A stretch of 64,000 bases of DNA from DASQPR01 sp963831705. Lineage in GTDB: Bacteria; Actinomycetota; Actinomycetes; Mycobacteriales; Micromonosporaceae. This document shows, in pieces, positions 58,462 through 64,000 of the stretch. Position numbers and translations under genes: made by a program. Below the pieces are notes generated by a model. That model was not told the DNA's origin and did no database searches. It worked only from the letters and a program-made list of their open reading frames with translations. The DNA lies in contig CAWHRE010000010.1 in assembly GCA_963831705.1 (NCBI GenBank), positions 310,001-374,000 on the forward strand, read 5' to 3'. Every line of letters begins with the position of its first letter. Positions within the stretch are counted from its first letter, which is position 1.

Positions 58462-59282
58462 GCGTCGGCCCCGGTCGCGATCGGCCGTGTCGGGTCGGTG
58501 ATCCAGTCACTCCACGAGCCGACATAGAGACCGGCGTCCTCGATTCCGGCTTCGGCCAGGGCCAGCACGGTATGCGCGGCGGTGATGCCGGAACCGCAGT
58601 ACGCCGCGATGGTCGTACCGCCGGCCGTACCGCTCAGTGTTTCGGCGAAGCGGGACCGTAACGCGTCGGCGGACCGCAAGCGGCCGTCGGCCTCGACAAG
58701 ATCGGCGTAGGGCACGTTGACCGCGCCCGGGATGTGACCCGCGACCGCGTCGATCGGCTCCGTCTCGCCGCGGAAGCGCGGCGGTTGGCGAGCGTCGATC
58801 AGCACCGGCGAGGCGATCGCGGCGTCCGCATCGAGCACCCTGAGATGGCCGGGGAGAACGACGAAGTCCCCGGCGGCCGTCTCGCCCTTCTCCGTCGAGG
58901 TCGGAAAGTCGGCCGCGCGCCAGGCCGCATAACCGCCGTCGAGGATCCGCACGTCCGGGTGACCGGCCCAGCGCATCGTCCACCAGGCTCGCGCGGCAGC
59001 CAGTCCGTCGCCGTAGTCGTAGACGACGACCGGACGATCGGCGGAGACGCCGGCCGTACGGAGCGCCGCTTGCAGCACTTCCGGAGCCGGCAGCGGATGC
59101 CGGCCACCGGTGCCCGGCGGACCGGACAACTCGGTGTCCACGTCGATGAATGCGGCGCCCGGGACATGATCTTCGTCATAGCGAGCGCGCCCGTCCCCCG
59201 ACCCGAGCCGCCAACGGACATCCAGAACGGTGACGTCCGACAGTTGATCGAGGAGGGCGCGCGGAGAAATCAGATGGCTCAC
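58458..59282 (-). CDS. sseA: Two-domain rhodanese sulfurtransferase
   Basis: A 274-residue thiosulfate/3-mercaptopyruvate sulfurtransferase. The inactive N-terminal rhodanese domain reads VLDVRWRLGSGDGRARYDEDHVPGAAF; the active C-terminal one has LIDARQPPRFRGE, GHIPGAVNVPY and the catalytic Cys in AAYCGSGITAAHTVLAL. The CGSGITA loop favours mercaptopyruvate sulfurtransferase. The GTG at 59282 is preceded by CTGGAGGC. First gene of the sseA-acuC-GNAT operon. Confidence 0.92.
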   Translation of the reverse strand: MSHLISPRALLDQLSDVTVLDVRWRLGSGDGRARYDEDHVPGAAFIDVDTELSGPPGTGGRHPLPAPEVLQAALRTAGVSADRPVVVYDYGDGLAAARAWWTMRWAGHPDVRILDGGYAAWRAADFPTSTEKGETAAGDFVVLPGHLRVLDADAAIASPVLIDARQPPRFRGETEPIDAVAGHIPGAVNVPYADLVEADGRLRSADALRSRFAETLSGTAGGTTIAAYCGSGITAAHTVLALAEAGIEDAGLYVGSWSDWITDPTRPIATGADA

Positions 59283-59367
59283 GCCTCCAGTCTGTCTTAC
59301 CGGCCGATTCGGCGCAGTTCTCGCCGGTCGGTCCTGGCAGGTAGCATCTGGCACGGGAAGGGGCAAC

Positions 59368-60063
59368 GTGAACGATCTGGTCGACACTACTGAGATGTAT
59401 CTCCGTACCATCCTCGAACTTGAGGAGGAGGAGGTCACTCCACTGCGTGCCCGGATCGCCGAGCGGCTACATCAGAGCGGCCCGACGGTCAGCCAGACCG
59501 TCAACCGGATGGAACGCGACGGCCTTCTCACCATCGAGGACGACCGGCACCTCCAGCTCACGCCGCTCGGCCGCTCGCACGCGGTCGCGGTCATGCGCAA
59601 ACACCGGCTGGCGGAATTGCTCCTGGTCAACGTCATCGGCATGCCCTACGAAGAGGCGCACGAGGAAGCCTGCCGCTGGGAACACGTGATGAGCGAATCG
59701 GTCGAGCAGAGGGTGTACGAGCTGTTGGGCCGCCCGAGCCGCTCGCCGTACGGGAATCCGATCCCGGGCCTCGACGAATTCGATGGCATCCCGGACGGTT
59801 CGCGTCCGGTCGGCGAGATCGAGCGCAACCTCGGCTTCCCGGGCTTGTCCGGCACCGTGGTCGTCCGGCGGATTTCGGAAAGCGTACAGACCGACATGGA
59901 CATGCTCCGGCAGCTGCACGCGGCCGGGATCGATCCCGGTGCCAGCGTTTCGGTGTCGCAAGATCGCGATGAAGTCGTGATCGATCAGGCCGGCGAGAAG
60001 ATTCGCCTGCCACGTGAACTGGCCTCGCGGGTGTTCGTGACGCACGCGGGCACGGGGAGATGA
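59368..60063 (+). CDS. ideR: IdeR/DtxR-type metal-dependent repressor
   Basis: A 231-residue iron-dependent regulator. The N-terminal winged helix reads TTEMYLRTILELEEEEVTPLRARIAERLHQSGPTVSQTVNRMERDGL; the metal-binding/dimerisation region has KHRLAELLLVNVIGMPYEEAHEEACRWEHVMSESVEQRVYELL (His, Glu, Cys, His ligands), and an SH3-like third domain follows (about 150-231). Controls iron uptake and oxidative-stress genes in relatives. GGAAGGGGC precedes the GTG. Overlaps the lipoprotein gene by 4 bases. Confidence 0.95.
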   Translation: MNDLVDTTEMYLRTILELEEEEVTPLRARIAERLHQSGPTVSQTVNRMERDGLLTIEDDRHLQLTPLGRSHAVAVMRKHRLAELLLVNVIGMPYEEAHEEACRWEHVMSESVEQRVYELLGRPSRSPYGNPIPGLDEFDGIPDGSRPVGEIERNLGFPGLSGTVVVRRISESVQTDMDMLRQLHAAGIDPGASVSVSQDRDEVVIDQAGEKIRLPRELASRVFVTHAGTGR

Positions 60064-60635
60064 CGCGCCGCCTTGCCGCAGCTGCATTGCTGCTAGCGAT
60101 TTTCGGCCTCGCGGGCTGCAAGATGACCAACGCCGCCGCGTCCGCACCGATCGTCACGCCGAGCATCTCGCTGGCCCCGCCGGTCCCGTCCGCACCCGGC
60201 GCCGCGATGGCCGGTGGAGCGTGCCTGCTGCTCGATTTCGGTACGATCAACAGCGATCTGGGCTCGTCATTCGACACCGCCGGGGCGGCGGACAAGACCG
60301 GCACGTATACGTGCGTCGTACAGGCCGGGGTGGATCGGCGACCGAATCTCACACTGTCCATCACGGCGACCACGTTGACCACGACCGACTTCACCGCGAA
60401 CATCGTCCCGAGCGGTACGAAGCCGGTGCCGCAACTCGGCAAGATCGGCTACCTGGAACACCTCAAGCCCGCTGCGGGAGCCGGCCCGGCGATCGAAGTC
60501 GGTTGGCTGTCCGGGAACGGCCGGTTGATCATCATGAGGTACTCGTTGGCGAACTCGGCCACCGATGCGGACGCGACGGCGGCCGAGGCCGGGATGACCG
60601 CGCTCGCGAAAACCGTCGACGTCACGACCGTCTGA
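60060..60635 (+). CDS. Putative lipoprotein
   Basis: A 191-residue exported lipoprotein: basic start TRRLAAAALLLAIFGLAGC with a lipobox LAGC (Cys20), an Ala/Pro/Ser linker and a domain of about 130 residues (GGACLLLDFGTINSDLG, TGTYTCVVQAG, HLKPAAGAGPAIEVGWLSGNG). No family recognised. Its ATG overlaps the ideR stop, so it may be iron-regulated with ideR or sense metals at the envelope; this is inference. Confidence 0.83.
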   Translation: MTRRLAAAALLLAIFGLAGCKMTNAAASAPIVTPSISLAPPVPSAPGAAMAGGACLLLDFGTINSDLGSSFDTAGAADKTGTYTCVVQAGVDRRPNLTLSITATTLTTTDFTANIVPSGTKPVPQLGKIGYLEHLKPAAGAGPAIEVGWLSGNGRLIIMRYSLANSATDADATAAEAGMTALAKTVDVTTV

Positions 60636-60858
60636 CGTACGGGCAGTGGCGGCATCCGCGCCCGCAACATGTCCCGCGGCGGCGCAAGAACTCCGATGTC
60701 AGCACAAACAGCCCGGTCTCCGGATCGAGGTACCCGGGTATGTCCGCCGTGACCGCCGCAGCGTGCGCAGCCAGGATCTCCCGATAGCGTGGCTCGGCCG
60801 GATCGAGCCGGTCCGGATGCGGCACGTCGTTTTCACCACTGACCTCGTGGTTCGTCAC
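60622..60858 (-). CDS. DUF5522 small Cys-rich protein
   Basis: A 78-residue protein: HPDRLDPAEPRYREILAAHA, GYLDPETGLFVLTSEFLRRRG and TCCGRGCRHCPY at the end. The C-terminal CCGxGCRHCPY is the signature of DUF5522 and probably binds metal. Its 3' end overlaps that of the convergent lipoprotein gene by 14 bp, and its start overlaps the Lrp-family gene's stop (ATGA). Confidence 0.88.
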   Translation of the reverse strand: MTNHEVSGENDVPHPDRLDPAEPRYREILAAHAAAVTADIPGYLDPETGLFVLTSEFLRRRGTCCGRGCRHCPYVRRS

Positions 60859-61307
60859 GGCGTAGCACCTACGTGGACCGGCCGTTCGAACAACGTATCG
60901 AGCACAACGATCGTCTGCGCACCGGTCACCCCGTCGATCGCGTAAATGTCCCTCAGAACGGCCTGCAACGTCTCGGTGCCGGCGGTTCGGACCTTGACCA
61001 GCATCGAGGCACCCCCGGCGACGATGTGTGCTTCCACGACCTCCGGCAACGCCGCGAACGCGCGGGCCGTCGCCGGGGTGCCCATCCAGGCGTTCGCATC
61101 CACCAGGATGAAAGCCGATAAGGTACGCCCGACCGCGGCCGGATCGACGTCGATCGCGGTCCGCCGGATCACGCCACGCTCTCGAAGTTTCCGAATGCGC
61201 TCGTGGGCCGACCCAGCGGACAGTCCGCCGATCTCACCGAGCGCGACGTAGGACTGCGATGCGTCCCGCTGGAGTGCGCCCAGCAGCCGAAGGTCGATGT
61301 CGTCCAT
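60855..61307 (-). CDS. Lrp/AsnC-family transcriptional regulator
   Basis: A 150-residue regulator with an N-terminal winged helix (DDIDLRLLGALQRDASQSYVALGEIGGLSAGSAHERIRKLRERGVI) and a C-terminal RAM ligand domain (TLSAFILVDANAWM, VVEAHIVAGGASMLVKVR, TLFERPVHVG). Amino-acid-sensing regulators of this kind are octameric. It lacks a Shine-Dalgarno; a -10 element 6 bases before the ATG suggests a leaderless mRNA. Target genes unknown. Confidence 0.92.
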   Translation of the reverse strand: MDDIDLRLLGALQRDASQSYVALGEIGGLSAGSAHERIRKLRERGVIRRTAIDVDPAAVGRTLSAFILVDANAWMGTPATARAFAALPEVVEAHIVAGGASMLVKVRTAGTETLQAVLRDIYAIDGVTGAQTIVVLDTLFERPVHVGATP

Positions 61308-61313
61308 ATCGAA

Positions 61314-61341
61314 ACCATACTGCGTTCGGCAATCACCACAA
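61314..61341 (-). promoter_or_regulatory. Promoter of the Lrp-family gene, leaderless
   Basis: On the minus strand TTGTGG (61341-61336), a 16-bp spacer and TATGGT (61319-61314), followed after 6 bases by the ATG at 61307. The spacing fits a sigA-type promoter with transcription starting at or next to the initiation codon. Confidence 0.6.
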
Positions 61342-61433
61342 TGAGCCGAATCTCATTTTACGGACGTGGAACGTAACACATAGACACGCGCACGAGATGT
61401 CGCAACCGCGATTTGTAGGCCATTATTGCCAAC

Positions 61434-61937
61434 ATGGGTGACCTTCTTCCTGTTCTCGTGCTAGCGGTAGTCGGCATTATGGCGGGCGCATTGTTCGACT
61501 GCGTCACCACCGACGACCGCCTCATCCGGCACTTCCCGAAGAACGTCTGGCTGTCATCCATCGTGCTCCTGCCCGGTGTCGGTGGGCTGTTGTGGTTCGC
61601 GTCCGGGCGAGCGCCGGCCGGCGTGGCCGGAGCACACATCGCAAGCGGACATCCGGCCGGGCGCGCTCGGGTTGAAGCGGCGGCGGCGGTCGAGGTCACT
61701 CCCCCGCGTACGTTGGCGCCGGACGACGACCCCGAGTTCCTGGCTCGCCTGGCCGAGATGAATCGAGCGGCGCGGGCATCGGATTCGCTGCCGTCCGACG
61801 CGGGCCTCGGTGTGACCGGCGGACGGGGCGGCTCGGACACGCTGCAGGACGAAGAGCGGCTCCGTCGCTGGGAAGCCGACCTTCGCCAGCGCGAGGAGCG
61901 ACTCCGCCAGCGTGGCGAACCCCCGATCGAAAGTTAA
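61434..61937 (+). CDS. PLDc_N-like small membrane protein
   Basis: A 167-residue protein with two N-terminal transmembrane helices separated by the conserved loop: LVLAVVGIMAGALFDCVTTDDR, LIRHFPKNVWLSSIVLLPGVGGLLWFASGRAP. This is the phospholipase D N-terminal (cardiolipin synthase-like) module without the catalytic domain. The rest is polar with an Arg/Glu-rich helix (DEERLRRWEADLRQREERLRQ). Function unknown. Its stop overlaps the convergent GNAT gene by 4 bases. Confidence 0.85.
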   Translation: MGDLLPVLVLAVVGIMAGALFDCVTTDDRLIRHFPKNVWLSSIVLLPGVGGLLWFASGRAPAGVAGAHIASGHPAGRARVEAAAAVEVTPPRTLAPDDDPEFLARLAEMNRAARASDSLPSDAGLGVTGGRGGSDTLQDEERLRRWEADLRQREERLRQRGEPPIES

Positions 61938-62362
61938 GAACTCAGAAAACGTGCGAGTACGAGGCACTCGGAGTCCTGGTAACCGAGCGTCCGATAGAAC
62001 TCGGCGGCCTGCGCGTTCGTTGTGCGTACCATCAGTTGGATCTTCGGGATGCCACGATCGCGTACCCACGCTTCGCAGGCGCCCATGAGTTGCCGCCCGA
62101 CGCCCTGGCCCTGGTGATCGGTGTCGACCGCGACGTAATAGACCCAGCCACGATGGCCGTCATGTCCAACCATCGCCGTTCCGAGCAGCGCACCATCGGC
62201 GCCTCGCGCGGCAAGCACAGTGGATGTTAGACCTTCGACGGCTCGCTTCAGATCGGCGGCCGGATCGTTCCACGGGCGGGTGAGCCCGACCGCATGCCAC
62301 AGCGCGATCGCGTCCGCGTACAGGTGCTCGGGCAGGTCCTCGATGATCACGCCACGTTCCAC
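61934..62362 (-). CDS. GNAT-family N-acetyltransferase
   Basis: A 142-residue acetyltransferase resembling YpeA: VGLTRPWNDPAADLKRAVEG, HRGWVYYVAVDTDHQGQGVGRQLM (acetyl-CoA-binding QGQGVGRQL), VRTTNAQAAEFYRTLGY. Substrate unknown. Transcribed after nrdJ in the same direction but separated from it by a terminator-like hairpin. Confidence 0.9.
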   Translation of the reverse strand: MERGVIIEDLPEHLYADAIALWHAVGLTRPWNDPAADLKRAVEGLTSTVLAARGADGALLGTAMVGHDGHRGWVYYVAVDTDHQGQGVGRQLMGACEAWVRDRGIPKIQLMVRTTNAQAAEFYRTLGYQDSECLVLARFLSS

Positions 62363-62380
62363 GCCCGCACGGTAACGGAC

Positions 62381-62412
62381 GAGGCCGGACCCGAATAATC
62401 GGATCCGGCCTC
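62381..62412 (-). terminator. Hairpin after nrdJ
   Basis: gaggccgga-c-ccga/tcgg-a-tccggcctc with loop ataa: 13 paired positions and one mismatch, 24 bp past the nrdJ stop. No T-run follows. Confidence 0.7.
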
Positions 62413-62435
62413 ACCGCACTTGCCCCGCCGCGCGG

Positions 62436-64000
62436 TTAGCTGCAGCCGCTGGTGGAGCCGCAGCCTTCGCAGACGTAGCAACTACCGGCCGGGCGCATTT
62501 TCGTGCCGCAGGTGAAGCACAGCGGCGCGTCGGCGCCCTTGCCCTGTACGAGTTCCAGCAACTCCATCGACGAGCCGACGCTGACCGGCTTCGCCAGCGC
62601 CGGAGCGGGTGCTGCCACCGGCTTCTCCACCACCGGTGCCACGATCGGCGCCGACGCGGCGAGCGCGGCCATGTCGACCGACTCCTCCGCCGTGGCTACG
62701 TTGTTCGCCGCCGCCGCCTCGGCGCGAAGCTGAGCGGCGCGCTCGGCCGCCGTGAAGATGCCCAGCTCCGACCGGCGCTCGTACGGCAGGTAGTCCAGAG
62801 CGAGGCGACGGAAGATGTAGTCCATCACCGAGGCCGCCATGCGGACATCCTTGTCGTCGGTCATACCGGCCGGCTCGAAGCGCATGTTCGTGAACTTCGA
62901 GACGTACGTCTCCAGCGGCACGCCGTACTGCAGGCCGATCGAGATCGCCACCGAGAACGCGTCCATCACCCCGGCCAGCGTCGAACCTTGCTTCGACATC
63001 TTGAGGAAGACCTCGCCGAGGCGACCGTCCGGGAACGCCGAGGCCGTCAGGTAACCCTCCGCACCGGCGACCGAGAACGAGTACGTGTTCGACGCCCGCT
63101 TCTTCGGCAGGTGCGTACGGTTCGGGCGGGATTCGACGACCGGCGCTGCCGCAGGCGCGCTGATGGGCGTACTGGCTGCTTCGACCTTGGGCTTCGCGTT
63201 CGACAGCGGCTGACCGACCTTGCAGTTGTCGCGGTAGATCGCCATCGCCTTGATGCCCATCTTCCACGCCTCGAAGTAGACCTTCTCGACGTCGGCGACG
63301 GTCGCCTCTTCGGGCATGTTGACGGTTTTGCTGATCGCGCCGGAGATGAACGGCTGAACCGCGGCCATCATCCGAACGTGGCCCATCGCCGCGATCGACC
63401 GCTGGCCCATCGCGCAGTCGAAGACCGGGTAGTGCTCGGTCTTCAGACCGGGAGCATCGACGATGTGGCCGTGCTCGGCGATGAACTCGACGATCGCCTC
63501 GACCTGCTCCTCCGGGTAGCCAAGGCTGCGCAGGGCGCGCGGAACGGTCTGGTTCACGATCTGCATCGAACCGCCGCCGACCAGCTTCTTGAACTTGACC
63601 AGCGCCAGGTCCGGCTCGACACCGGTGGTGTCGCAGTCCATCATCAGACCGATCGTGCCGGTCGGAGCGAGCACGCTGGCCTGCGCGTTGCGCCAGCCGT
63701 TCTTCTCGCCGATCTTCAGGCCCTGCTGCCACTGCTTGCCGGCCTCGAGTGCGATCTGCGTCGCGGACGCACCCTGGACGTGAATCTCCTTGCTCGCGTC
63801 CGCGTGCTGGCGCATCACTCGCTTGTGGGCGTCGGCATTGCGGGCGTAACCCTCGTACGCACCGACGACACCGGCCACCTCGGCCGAGCGACGGTACGCG
63901 GTCGCGGTCATCAGCGACGTGATCGCGGCGGCCACGCTGCGACCTTCATCCGAGTCGTACGGCAGGCCGGTCGCCATCAGCAGCGCGCCGAGGTTCGCGT
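62436..64000 (-). CDS. nrdJ: Adenosylcobalamin-dependent ribonucleotide reductase, C-terminal part (partial)
   Basis: The C-terminal 521 residues of a class II ribonucleotide reductase, which makes deoxyribonucleotides from ribonucleotides with vitamin B12; the gene continues beyond the right edge. Visible blocks: ANLGALLMATGLPYDSDEG, APTGTIGLMMDCDTTGVEPDLAL (PTGTIG, active-site loop), GGSMQIVNQTVPRAL, GAISKTVNMPEEATVADVEK, and YFEAWKMGIKAMAIYRDN. A linker follows, then the C-terminal zinc-ribbon FTCGTKMRPAGSCYVCEGCG typical of actinobacterial NrdJ. Any upstream cobalamin riboswitch lies outside the window. Confidence 0.96.
   Translation of the reverse strand, partial: ANLGALLMATGLPYDSDEGRSVAAAITSLMTATAYRRSAEVAGVVGAYEGYARNADAHKRVMRQHADASKEIHVQGASATQIALEAGKQWQQGLKIGEKNGWRNAQASVLAPTGTIGLMMDCDTTGVEPDLALVKFKKLVGGGSMQIVNQTVPRALRSLGYPEEQVEAIVEFIAEHGHIVDAPGLKTEHYPVFDCAMGQRSIAAMGHVRMMAAVQPFISGAISKTVNMPEEATVADVEKVYFEAWKMGIKAMAIYRDNCKVGQPLSNAKPKVEAASTPISAPAAAPVVESRPNRTHLPKKRASNTYSFSVAGAEGYLTASAFPDGRLGEVFLKMSKQGSTLAGVMDAFSVAISIGLQYGVPLETYVSKFTNMRFEPAGMTDDKDVRMAASVMDYIFRRLALDYLPYERRSELGIFTAAERAAQLRAEAAAANNVATAEESVDMAALAASAPIVAPVVEKPVAAPAPALAKPVSVGSSMELLELVQGKGADAPLCFTCGTKMRPAGSCYVCEGCGSTSGCS

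Noticed and set aside
1..64000. tRNA, rRNA, CRISPR arrays, prophage or integrase genes
   Set aside because: I read both strands for clover-leaf or rRNA-like segments, regularly spaced repeats with spacers and phage-type genes and saw none. The tandem repeats at 51.6 kb have no spacers.

Overview
The window is a contiguous piece of chromosome from a high-GC Gram-positive bacterium (Actinomycetota). The gene order, the DUF3159, DUF3710, DUF3093, DUF4193, DUF3039, DUF3099 and DUF7455 families, the Wag31/SepF division proteins, the frequent GTG starts and the heavily GC-biased third codon positions all fit. The FtsZ and LacI-family sequences resemble those of Micromonospora-like or Cryptosporangium-like lineages, but I cannot assign a genus from sequence alone.

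Region 1 (1-23.5 kb, all on the minus strand) is a nearly complete division and cell-wall (dcw) cluster, read from right to left: mraZ, rsmH, an FtsL-like gene, ftsI, murE, murF, mraY, murD, ftsW, murG, murC, ftsQ, ftsZ, yggS, sepF, yggT, divIVA/wag31, a membrane protein with a metal-binding tail, a DksA/TraR-type zinc-finger protein, lspA, rluD and the start of one more membrane protein. Most gene pairs overlap by 1-4 bases. A phased array of GTGGR repeats in front of mraZ is a likely MraZ operator.

Region 2 (23.5-30 kb) is more mixed. It holds an ACT-domain protein, a CebR/CelR-like LacI regulator with two operator-like palindromes, a small VOC protein bracketed by two copies of a palindromic repeat, an acyl-CoA synthetase, a pRiA4b ORF-3-like protein, a RibD-C reductase and an MT0933-like antitoxin homologue.

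Region 3 (30-37.4 kb, plus strand) looks like an archaeal-style DNA-end processing operon: HerA-like ATPase, SbcD (Mre11), SbcC (Rad50), a NurA-like nuclease and an AlkA-like glycosylase. herA and sbcD together carry three +1 frameshifts, while sbcC and the nurA-like gene are intact.

Region 4 (37.4-46 kb) follows the gene order I recall for Mycobacterium around sigA: DUF3159, OB-fold protein, DUF3710, dut, DUF3093, DUF4193, a Cei-like protein, suhB, sigA. Region 5 (46-56.7 kb) holds a DUF7455 protein, an SF2 helicase, a TRIC-type channel, DUF3039, pseudouridine catabolism genes (psuG, psuK), DUF3099, two-gene repair and hydrolase units, a methyltransferase, dtd and a second primary-type sigma factor (sigB-like). 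Region 6 (56.7-64 kb) holds a GNAT/AcuC/rhodanese operon, ideR, a lipoprotein, DUF5522, an Lrp regulator, a small membrane protein, another GNAT and the 3' part of a cobalamin-dependent ribonucleotide reductase.

The most striking non-genic signals are these: (i) a dispersed family of palindromic repeats (three copies of 61 bp and one of 90 bp) with perfect or near-perfect 16-bp arms, one copy sitting inside the dcw operon; (ii) a 264-bp block that is base-for-base identical between sigA and the sigB-like gene, 10.7 kb apart; (iii) the HerA-SbcD-SbcC-NurA operon with its cluster of frameshifts; and (iv) a second, more diverged palindromic repeat pair.
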